Assembly (NCBI RefSeq): GCF_025628885.1 | Contig: NZ_JAOTIF010000002.1 | Span: 496,001-560,000 of the forward strand | Reading direction: 5' to 3' | DNA from: Paraflavisolibacter caeni | GTDB lineage: Bacteria; Bacteroidota; Bacteroidia; Chitinophagales; Chitinophagaceae | Length of the DNA: 64,000 bases | In this document: positions 20,268 through 28,323 of the stretch, in pieces | How positions within the stretch are numbered: the stretch's first letter is position 1 | Layout of the letters: each line of letters opens with the position of its first letter | Notes under the pieces: model-generated | Seen by the model: the letters and a program-made list of their open reading frames with translations, nothing else | Databases searched by the model: none | Told to the model about the DNA's origin: nothing | Position numbers and translations under genes: made by a program

Positions 20268-21791
20268 TCATTTCCAGATCCTTTCTATCCCCGAGTAATT
20301 GAGTTCTTTAATATTGAGCCCATTTGCAGATTTGATAGAAATCTTACTCAAGGTTTTATTTACGAAAAAGATATCCGTCATAATAGTCAATCCGTTATCA
20401 GCAAATAACTCTACGGAAGCAGCATCAAAAAGTAAAGTTACATCTGTATGATTGTCTTTAGTTAAACGAGGTGCAATGTGTCTTTTGCCAAAACCTTTTT
20501 CAAAGTCAGTTTTACCGGCCTTTGTCCTATCGATGTAATACTGGTTGGCTTGTTTATCAAAACCTACAACCACTTCTTCACCCCGGTCATTTGATAAAAC
20601 AATAGAATATTCCTCTATTTGTTCGCTTGCTAATTGGAATAGAAGTTTACCCTTAAAACTTTTTATATCTGCTGGTAAGTCATAACTTCCTTTTACATCA
20701 ACATTCTGCATTGATCGAGTATTAGTAACTATTTTATCCAATTCTTTTACTGGTGCAGATGTTAGGAAAATAATGTTGTCTACAGTTTTTAAACTTAATT
20801 TCCTCGGAAAAGTGTAGGCTCCCCGCCAAGGTTGTGTTGGAACCTTTCCTGCATATTGCCAATTACTCATCCATCCAATAGCAATGGCTCTGTTCTCCAT
20901 ATTGGAATAGGTCACTCCCGCATAATTATCAGTTCCGTAATCCACCCAACGGATACCTGTTTGAAGTATTGTAAAATATTTGCCATCAAAGTTACCTATG
21001 AAATACTGGGTTGCAGAGCCGCCATTGGGGCCTCCTGGGTTCATACTTACTAATAATATCCACCTTTTATTGTTTGTATTACCATCTACAGGCAATTCGA
21101 AAAGATCTGGACATTCCCATACGCCGTCATGAGATCCTATGGCTTGTCCAAATTCACTCTCTTTTGTCCATTCTTTTAAGTTCTTTGATGACCAGAATTC
21201 TACATGATCTTTAACTGCTAATGACATGATCCACTTTTGACTTTCCTTGTGCCACATCACTTTAGGATCCCTAAAGTCATCAGGAATTTGATCTCCTACT
21301 TCATTTTTAATAACAGGGTTTTCTTTATATTTTGTCCATGTCCTCCCTTTATCAGTACTATATGCCATGCTCTGTTGCTGCTTGGGACTAGTACTGGTAT
21401 AAAATGCTACCAATGAATTGGCTCCAAATCCGGCAGAGTTGTTTTTGTCTACAACTGCACTTCCTGAAAATATCATCCCTAAACTATCACTGTCAGGTAC
21501 AATTGCTTTCGGCTGTTCTTGCCAATGAATCAGGTCCCTGGAAATTGCATGTCCCCATGACATATTGCCGAAAACATTTTCATAGTTATCGTGCTGGTAA
21601 AACAAGTGATATTCCCCATCAAAATATACCATACCATTAGGATCATTCATCCAATTTTTTTGAGGGGAATAGTGAAATTGAGGTCTATGCTCTTCCTGGT
21701 AAATGTTGCTTTGCACTGACTGTTTATTCACCTTGCAAGCACCTATAACTAAAGCAAGGCCTAAGGGTAGTAGTAAACTGCTCTTTTTCAT
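20268..21791 (-). CDS. Lipoprotein GH32 fructan hydrolase
   Basis: Second intact GH32 enzyme, 507 residues. The frame extends to 21830, but the start at 21791 opens a clean lipoprotein signal peptide (MKKSSLLLPLGLALVIGAC, lipid Cys19), so I choose it. Catalytic residues are nucleophile Asp50 in WMNDPNG, Asp175 in FRDPK and Glu226 in WECPD. The C-terminal beta-sandwich is present. Membrane anchoring suggests surface or periplasmic trimming of chains before or after SusCD import, complementing the secreted GH32 at 18652, to which it is clearly homologous. Transcribed away from cluster B; the 410-base gap upstream must hold divergent promoters. Confidence 0.95.
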   Translation of the reverse strand: MKKSSLLLPLGLALVIGACKVNKQSVQSNIYQEEHRPQFHYSPQKNWMNDPNGMVYFDGEYHLFYQHDNYENVFGNMSWGHAISRDLIHWQEQPKAIVPDSDSLGMIFSGSAVVDKNNSAGFGANSLVAFYTSTSPKQQQSMAYSTDKGRTWTKYKENPVIKNEVGDQIPDDFRDPKVMWHKESQKWIMSLAVKDHVEFWSSKNLKEWTKESEFGQAIGSHDGVWECPDLFELPVDGNTNNKRWILLVSMNPGGPNGGSATQYFIGNFDGKYFTILQTGIRWVDYGTDNYAGVTYSNMENRAIAIGWMSNWQYAGKVPTQPWRGAYTFPRKLSLKTVDNIIFLTSAPVKELDKIVTNTRSMQNVDVKGSYDLPADIKSFKGKLLFQLASEQIEEYSIVLSNDRGEEVVVGFDKQANQYYIDRTKAGKTDFEKGFGKRHIAPRLTKDNHTDVTLLFDAASVELFADNGLTIMTDIFFVNKTLSKISIKSANGLNIKELNYSGIERIWK

Positions 21792-22201
21792 TATAACAAG
21801 AATTGTTTTAGGCAAAATAAATTCCTGCATTATTCTCCTTTTTCAATCCTGTTTCATTCTGTTTTAAAATTATTGCAGCTTGCAGGAAGACTAGCTTTTA
21901 TCTTAAGAGTGTATATTATTTTCTGCTCGTTTTTGACTTTGAATTTCACATCAACAATAAAGTATGTGAATAAATTAAAAAGAGTGGGTACTCTTCATTG
22001 TTGGATGATACAATTTTAAAACATTGAGTTACAGAATCGAAAGACTGTTTAATTATAGTATTTATTTTATTTTCATTTGTTGTTGTTAATCAATAGTGTA
22101 TAGGTTTTAACGTGTCGTTATGATAAAAGAATTTTTTGAAACAATAATGGTTAGTCAAGTGTCAATGGCTGGAGTAAAATTGCTTCATGTTTCCCTGCTA
22201 T
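21792..22201. other. Divergent intergenic region between GH32 (-) and the GH91-like gene (+)
   Basis: An AT-rich control region with no coding region. I see a short inverted repeat AAGAGT-GGGT-ACTCTT (21980-21995) and another, TAACG-TGT-CGTTA (22108-22120). No exact TAnnTTTG box was found on either strand, and neither repeat resembles the LacI-type operator seen upstream of pfkA. Confidence 0.5.
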
Positions 22202-23458
22202 ATGAAAAAAACAACTACTTGCCTTAGTATCAGTTTATTCTTAGAAAAGTTCAGTGTCTTAATTTTTGTTTTTGCCATTTTTGTTTTGATCGCTGCTGCA
22301 AGTTGTAAAAAGACTGTAATTGAAAAAGTTTATGAATCTAAGGACAGCAGCAATATCAATTCTCCTGAGTTCATAATCACAAATTTCGGTGCAAAGGGCG
22401 ATGGCAAAACAGATTGCTCGAGCATCATCAATGATTTGATTCTGAAAATGCCGGCAGCCGGAGGTACTATTGTAATACCTGAGGGTGATTTCTTACTCAA
22501 TAATCCGATAGTTGTCAGCAGGAATTTTATCACGATCCAGGGCCTGAATCCAGGTTTGCGTAGTAATGTAGACATTGGGAGTTCTGGCGTGCAGCAGCCT
22601 GGAGGAGGGAGTAAGTTGCTACTAGGAAATACTGCAATAGGCATTCATGTGCCTTCACAACCTGATGTCAATGGCCGGAAAAACAGAATATCAGGTCTGG
22701 TAATTAAAAACCTGCTGATTTCTGGTGGTCAGGGTACAAAAGGTACGGGAATTAGTATTGTGCAGGATAATGATGGCGTTCGTATCGAAAATGTTATTGG
22801 CATTAATTTAAACATAGGAATTTATGCTGAAGCTGCAGATGCTATGATCATTAGTACATGCTGGATCTCTGAATGCAGAAACAGCATTGAAATGAAGAAT
22901 GGGATTCAGAATATGATCACAAATTGTCAGCTTGGTGCCCAGCCCAGTGGCATTACTGTGAATTTAACGAATCAGGAAAATTTCAATTTTACATCTAATC
23001 ACGTGTACCCGGATGGTGATGTGAACCTTCAATTGAACAATACCCGTTACGCAAATATTTCCTCCAATAATTTTCAGAGCTATTATGTGGGCATGATTGA
23101 AGTGAATGGCGGCCATTCAAACCTGGTGAGCAGTAATGTTTGCTGGTTAAGAGTTCCTGGAGATACTGCCAGGCAATTAAGAGGAAAACTGAATGATTAT
23201 GGAGTGATCAGGGTATCAGGTGACAATCATCTCATTAGCAGTAATTCAATTGCCTGCAATTGGGCGAATCCATCCAGCAACCCGGTTACCATTCGATCCG
23301 AAAGTGGATCTGGTAACCGCTATCAAAATCTAAAGATCAATGATGTCTCAAGTTCAAGAGTTTTTTATGTAAATGAAACCTCTGAGATTTTTAATTGTGT
23401 TCCCTACTCTAAGGTATATGTGGATGGTGATGTCTCAAAGGTGTATGTCAAATACTGA
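22202..23458 (+). CDS. Beta-helix lipoprotein of GH91 type (inulin fructotransferase / DFA-IIIase-like)
   Basis: 418 residues from the ATG at 22202, chosen over 22187 because it opens a lipoprotein signal with Cys35 (AAASC). The body starts with the pectate-lyase-3 fold phrase NFGAKGDGKTD and continues as a right-handed parallel beta-helix. From memory of the family it runs parallel to GH91 inulin fructotransferases: GTIVIPEGDFLL, then GTGISIVQDND, then AAD(213)AMIISTCWISE(224). In GH91 enzymes the catalytic Asp and Glu are 11 residues apart (D233/E244 in the Bacillus enzyme, D207/E218 in an Arthrobacter DFA-IIIase); Asp213 and Glu224 keep that spacing and context. The product would be difructose anhydride from inulin, or its hydrolysis. 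First gene before the cluster B SusC, 44 bases upstream. Confidence 0.72.
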   Translation: MKKTTTCLSISLFLEKFSVLIFVFAIFVLIAAASCKKTVIEKVYESKDSSNINSPEFIITNFGAKGDGKTDCSSIINDLILKMPAAGGTIVIPEGDFLLNNPIVVSRNFITIQGLNPGLRSNVDIGSSGVQQPGGGSKLLLGNTAIGIHVPSQPDVNGRKNRISGLVIKNLLISGGQGTKGTGISIVQDNDGVRIENVIGINLNIGIYAEAADAMIISTCWISECRNSIEMKNGIQNMITNCQLGAQPSGITVNLTNQENFNFTSNHVYPDGDVNLQLNNTRYANISSNNFQSYYVGMIEVNGGHSNLVSSNVCWLRVPGDTARQLRGKLNDYGVIRVSGDNHLISSNSIACNWANPSSNPVTIRSESGSGNRYQNLKINDVSSSRVFYVNETSEIFNCVPYSKVYVDGDVSKVYVKY

Positions 23459-23502
23459 ATGTATCATCCGTAATATTTTTTATCAATCAAAAATCAACTA
23501 TT

Positions 23503-26500
23503 ATGCGAAAGCTTGTCACCTCTCTTTTAGCGATTCTGCTTGCCTTTAATACATGGGCACAGGAAAAAAAGATCACCGGAAAAATAACAGATGGTGAAAC
23601 AAAACTGCCTGTTGCGGGTGCAACAGTAACTGTAAAAGGTACTCAAATAGCTACACAGACAGGTCCTGATGGAAGTTATTCACTTTCCATCCCCAATCAA
23701 AATGCAATATTGAATATTACTTATGTTGGAATGGAAACACAGGAAGTTCAGGTTGGAAATAGATCCAATTTATCTGTAGCACTTCTTCACTCCACTACTA
23801 ACCTTAATGAAGTGGTGATAACCGGTTACTCCGCTGAAAAGAAGAAAGATATTACAGGTGCAGTCTCTGTAGTTAAGATGAAAGACGTGGCATCTATTCC
23901 TACTGGTAATGTGATGTCAACATTACAAGGCAGGGTTCCCGGTGTTAATATCATTTCTGATGGAACCCCAGGTGGTGTGGGCACAAGTGTTGCTATAAGA
24001 GGTATCACTACCATCAACAACAATACCCCATTGTATGTAGTTGACGGCGTGCAAACCCGTGCCAATATCGCCACTTTGTTAAACGCGAATGACGTAGAGT
24101 CTATTCAAATATTGAAAGATGCTGCTTCTGCTTCAATATATGGTACGCAGGCTGCCAATGGCGTGATCATTATTACCACCAAGAAAGCCTCCAGGCACCA
24201 AACAAAAGTTGACTTCGATGCTCAGTTCACTGCTCAAACTTTTCATACAGGTATTGCTATGCTGAACGCCCAGCAATGGGGAGATGTTTACTGGAAAGCC
24301 TATCAGAATGATGGTGTGCAACCCAGGCACGACCTTTATGGTAGTGGCCTAACACCTGTGATTCCGGAATATATTGATTTGAAGAAAACTATCCGCTCCG
24401 GCAATACCAACTGGGCAGATGAAGTATACCAGACTTCATTACAGCAAAACTATAATGTTGGTGTTTCTCGGGGAGGTGAAAATGGATCTTCAACCTTTTC
24501 CCTTAACTATTTTGATCAGAATGGATTGATTAAAAATACCAATTTCACTCGTATCAACGTTCGCTTCAATTCTGATTACAGTTTTCTGAAGAACCACTTA
24601 AGAATTGGCGAAAACATAAACATTAGTAAATGGAAAGAGAAATTAAAACCGGCTGGTATAGAGGAACTGACCATTGCCCAACATCCCCTGATCCCGGTTT
24701 ATGATATCAATGGAGGATATGCCGGACCAACCCAAGGCTTAGGCGATAAGCCCAACCCAATTCGTCTATTGAATGAAGCAAAAGACAACAGGAATGACCA
24801 ATGGCGCATTTTCGGTAACATGTACTTCGAGGCAGAACCCCTAAAAAATCTGGTATTCCGTTCCAACTTCGGTTTGAATTACAGGACCGGATTTTATTCC
24901 ACCTTTAGTCCCAAATGGCAGGAAGGTGATCGTACAGTTGATAAAAACAGTTTGACCACCAGGAATGACAATGACAGGGAGTGGATCTGGTCCAATACGC
25001 TGGCATACAATGTAAACCTGAACAAACATTCTATCAACGCACTTGCTGGTACAGAGGCAAAGGAAACAACTAGTGAGTGGTTAGAAGCCAATCGTGAAGA
25101 TTATTTGATCCAGGCTCTTGATTACAGGTATTTAAGTGCAGGTGGTGGTAAGCAAACAAACGGAGGACTTGCTTCACGCACAGCCGTTACTTCTTATTTC
25201 GGAAAAGTGAACTATGCTTTTAACAACCGTTACCTGCTTTCTGGTACAGTAAGACGGGATGCTTCTTCAAGATTTGGTAAGAACAACAATGCAGGGGTAT
25301 TCCCAGCAGTCTCTGCAGGTTGGCAGGTTAGTGAAGAAAACTTCTTAAAGAATGTAGATTTTATTTCTTCACTGAAATTAAGAGCCAGCTGGGGGCAAAA
25401 TGGTAATGATCTGCTGGATAATGAAGCTACCTATACCAAATATGTGACCAGCCTGGTGTTAGCAGGATATGATTTGAGTGGTATCAACCAAGGTGTTATT
25501 CCGAGTGGTATCATCAAGGACCGCACAGGCAGCCCAAATGTGAAATGGGAAGTGACAACGCAAACCAACTTTGGTATGGACTTATCCATATTGAACAATC
25601 GTCTTGCACTCACACTGGATTACTATTTGAAAGATACCAAAGACATGCTGATTGACAGACCTTACATCGCGATTATGGGTGAGGGTGGTTATATGGCATA
25701 CAATGGTGCTTCTATGAAAAATAACGGTATCGAAGGTGTCATAACCTGGCGTGACCGCATCAATAGTAAATTGAGTTATGATGTAAGTTTTACAGCTACG
25801 GCCTATAAAAACAAGATCACTTCTTTACCCGAAGACATCTACTATACCTGGGGTGGAGGTAATGGAAGGGATCAAACAATTGTAGGACAACCTTTCGGTT
25901 CCTGGATGGGATACAAAACAAATGGCCTGTACCGCACACAGGATGAATTGGGTGACGGCATCAATCAGCCAGGAAAGGGATTGGGAAGAATCCGTTATGT
26001 GGATGTAAACGGCGATAAGATCATCAATGATAATGACCGTGTATGGTTAGGTTCTGACCAGCCTAAATTCATCGGCGGCTTGAATGTTGGGCTTACATAC
26101 AAGTCTTTTGATTTTGCCTTCTTCCTGAATGGAATGGTAAGGGATGCATGGAATAATTCCAAATACTATACTGATTTCTTCCAGCTTTGGACAGGGAACC
26201 ATGGTACAGCCCTTTTAAATGCATGGGATCCTACTACTAATTTCAATTCAAGCATACCTGCATTGACCGCAGTCAACAGAAATGATGAAGGAAGGGGCTC
26301 TGATTACTTTATCGAAAGTGGCTCTTACGTTAAATTGAAGAACATTCAACTGGGATATACGTTACCCAGGAACTTATCTGATAAACTGAAGATGAGAAAC
26401 ATGCGGGTTTATTTGCAAGGACAGGACCTGTTTACCATTACCAAATATTCCGGTGCTGATCCCGAAGCTCTTGGCTATCTCTATCCTATACCCCGCACCT

Positions 26501-26529
26501 TCACATTTGGATTCAACTTCGGATTTTAA
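23503..26529 (+). CDS. SusC/RagA-family TonB-dependent transporter, fructan cluster B
   Basis: Outer-membrane transporter of 1008 residues. Signal peptide ends near WAQ (residue 19), followed by a carboxypeptidase-like domain (ITGKITDGETKLPVAGATV), plug with LQGRVPGVNIISDG, IRGITTINNNTPLYVVDG and IYGTQAANGVIIITTK, and a barrel ending FTFGFNFGF. No STN domain. The first 15 coding bases equal those of the SusC at 11688, and both plugs share GRVPG and the YVVDG/YIIDG phrases, so the two clusters look like duplicated units diverged for different fructan types. With a GH91-like gene directly upstream, inulin-type chains are the likelier cargo here. Confidence 0.95.
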   Translation: MRKLVTSLLAILLAFNTWAQEKKITGKITDGETKLPVAGATVTVKGTQIATQTGPDGSYSLSIPNQNAILNITYVGMETQEVQVGNRSNLSVALLHSTTNLNEVVITGYSAEKKKDITGAVSVVKMKDVASIPTGNVMSTLQGRVPGVNIISDGTPGGVGTSVAIRGITTINNNTPLYVVDGVQTRANIATLLNANDVESIQILKDAASASIYGTQAANGVIIITTKKASRHQTKVDFDAQFTAQTFHTGIAMLNAQQWGDVYWKAYQNDGVQPRHDLYGSGLTPVIPEYIDLKKTIRSGNTNWADEVYQTSLQQNYNVGVSRGGENGSSTFSLNYFDQNGLIKNTNFTRINVRFNSDYSFLKNHLRIGENINISKWKEKLKPAGIEELTIAQHPLIPVYDINGGYAGPTQGLGDKPNPIRLLNEAKDNRNDQWRIFGNMYFEAEPLKNLVFRSNFGLNYRTGFYSTFSPKWQEGDRTVDKNSLTTRNDNDREWIWSNTLAYNVNLNKHSINALAGTEAKETTSEWLEANREDYLIQALDYRYLSAGGGKQTNGGLASRTAVTSYFGKVNYAFNNRYLLSGTVRRDASSRFGKNNNAGVFPAVSAGWQVSEENFLKNVDFISSLKLRASWGQNGNDLLDNEATYTKYVTSLVLAGYDLSGINQGVIPSGIIKDRTGSPNVKWEVTTQTNFGMDLSILNNRLALTLDYYLKDTKDMLIDRPYIAIMGEGGYMAYNGASMKNNGIEGVITWRDRINSKLSYDVSFTATAYKNKITSLPEDIYYTWGGGNGRDQTIVGQPFGSWMGYKTNGLYRTQDELGDGINQPGKGLGRIRYVDVNGDKIINDNDRVWLGSDQPKFIGGLNVGLTYKSFDFAFFLNGMVRDAWNNSKYYTDFFQLWTGNHGTALLNAWDPTTNFNSSIPALTAVNRNDEGRGSDYFIESGSYVKLKNIQLGYTLPRNLSDKLKMRNMRVYLQGQDLFTITKYSGADPEALGYLYPIPRTFTFGFNFGF

Positions 26530-26558
26530 TTGTTAACCCACCAACAAACAAAAGAACT

Positions 26559-28304
26559 ATGAAATATAGCTATATACTACTTGCAGTAATGTTGTTATTT
26601 ACTGCCTGTAAAAAAGATTTTTTGGATAGCAAACCACAAGGTAAACTGAGTGATGAATTATTAAACACACCTGATGGTATTGAAGCCCTTTGTGTATCAG
26701 CCTATGCCGCACTGGCAGGCCCTGAAGGTGATAATTTGGTTTTCCTTTCACCTACCACCAATTGGATCTATGGCGATGTAAGAGCAGAAACTGCTTACAA
26801 AGGAGGAGGCGGTATTGGTGATATCTGGGAATATCATGCCTTTGAAACTTTTACAGGTGTTTTTGCTACCAATGGCTTGTTAGACCGTAAATGGTTCCAT
26901 TTATATCGTAGTGTAGAACGCGCCAATAATGCCATTCGCAGATTAAATGCAGTAAGTGAAGCAGAAGTCCCTTTAAAGAACTCTCGTTTGGGAGAAATGA
27001 AGTTTTTGCGTGCACACTACTTTTTTGAATTAAACCGTTTGTTCAATAAGATCCCTTACTTCGATGAGAATGTGGCTCCCGAAGATTATGTAAAGATCTC
27101 TAATGATGAATTTACACGTGACCAGATTCTGGAGAAAATTGCCAAAGAACTGAGCGATGCAGCTGATTTACTTCCTGTAACCCAACCACAGGCAGGACGT
27201 GTCACTAAGTATGCAGCCAAAGCTTACCAGGCAAAAGTAACTTTATACAGAGCTTATCAACAAAACGTGCAGAACCAAAAAACAAGTGTCGATGCCAATT
27301 TGATGAACCAGGTGATAGCGGTATGCGATGAGGTAATAGCCAATGGGGGCTATGGCTTACTAGATGATTTTCAAAAACTATCAATGGCAGAATATGACAA
27401 CGGCAAGGAGTCTGTATTTGCTGTTCAATATTCAAAAGGTGACGGAACACCTAATGGCCGCATCAACTGGAGCAATTTGCTCAATGCCCCAAAGGGGCCT
27501 GCTTATAGCGGCGACGGCTTCTTCCAGCCAAGTCAAAACCTGGTAAACTCCTATAAAACAGATGCCAATGGCCTTCCCCAATTTGATACTTACAACAAAA
27601 GCAATTTGATGACCGTTCAGGATGGTTTTACAAATAGTGTTGATCCTCGTTTAGACTTTACAGTTGGTCGTATCGGCATCCGCTGGAAGAATTTCACGGT
27701 TTCGCCATATGCTGAAGACTGGGCTCGAGAGCCTGCTACTTATGGTTATTATGCAACTAAAAAATTTCTGGTATCTCCTGAATCACCTTACATGGTGAAA
27801 GGTTGGCCTTGGGGTGGCTCAGCCCTCAACTTTACTATCATCCGTTATGCTGATGTATTGTTATGGAAGGCAGAAGCATTGATTGAATTAGGGCGTCAGG
27901 ACGAAGCCGTAAACTTGATCAATGAAGTACGAACACGGGCAAAAAGTAGTAAATACGTTCTGGCCTGGAATAATACGAGTGCTACTGATTACGCTGCTAA
28001 TTACAGGATTGATAAATATCAGCCAGGTGTGAATTGCGTATGGACTCAGGATTACGCCAGGAAGGCTTTACGTTTTGAGCGCAAGCTGGAATTGGCTATG
28101 GAAGGAGAACGCTTCTTTGACCTGGTACGTTGGGGCATTGCCGACCAGGTATTGAATCAGGAATATTTTGCCAAAGAAAAACAATTAAGAACATACCTGA
28201 AGGATGCCCAGTTTGTTAAAGGACGCGATGAATACTTCCCGATACCTCAGGCACAGATCAATTTTTCTGGTGGTCTGTACAAGCAAAATCCAGGATATAA
28301 TTGA
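26559..28304 (+). CDS. SusD/RagB-family glycan-binding lipoprotein, fructan cluster B
   Basis: Surface partner of the SusC 29 bases upstream, 581 residues with lipid Cys17 (LLFTAC). SusD marks: FLRAHYFFELNRLFNKIPYF, YADVLLWKAEALIELGRQDE, LELAMEGERFFDLVRWGIA and GRDEYFPIPQAQINF, ending QNPGYN. Paralogue of the SusD at 14849. The LamG-GH32-like gene starts 19 bases after the stop, so SusC, SusD and that gene form one transcription unit. Confidence 0.95.
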   Translation: MKYSYILLAVMLLFTACKKDFLDSKPQGKLSDELLNTPDGIEALCVSAYAALAGPEGDNLVFLSPTTNWIYGDVRAETAYKGGGGIGDIWEYHAFETFTGVFATNGLLDRKWFHLYRSVERANNAIRRLNAVSEAEVPLKNSRLGEMKFLRAHYFFELNRLFNKIPYFDENVAPEDYVKISNDEFTRDQILEKIAKELSDAADLLPVTQPQAGRVTKYAAKAYQAKVTLYRAYQQNVQNQKTSVDANLMNQVIAVCDEVIANGGYGLLDDFQKLSMAEYDNGKESVFAVQYSKGDGTPNGRINWSNLLNAPKGPAYSGDGFFQPSQNLVNSYKTDANGLPQFDTYNKSNLMTVQDGFTNSVDPRLDFTVGRIGIRWKNFTVSPYAEDWAREPATYGYYATKKFLVSPESPYMVKGWPWGGSALNFTIIRYADVLLWKAEALIELGRQDEAVNLINEVRTRAKSSKYVLAWNNTSATDYAANYRIDKYQPGVNCVWTQDYARKALRFERKLELAMEGERFFDLVRWGIADQVLNQEYFAKEKQLRTYLKDAQFVKGRDEYFPIPQAQINFSGGLYKQNPGYN

Positions 28305-28323
28305 TAACAGGAAAAAGAGTGTC

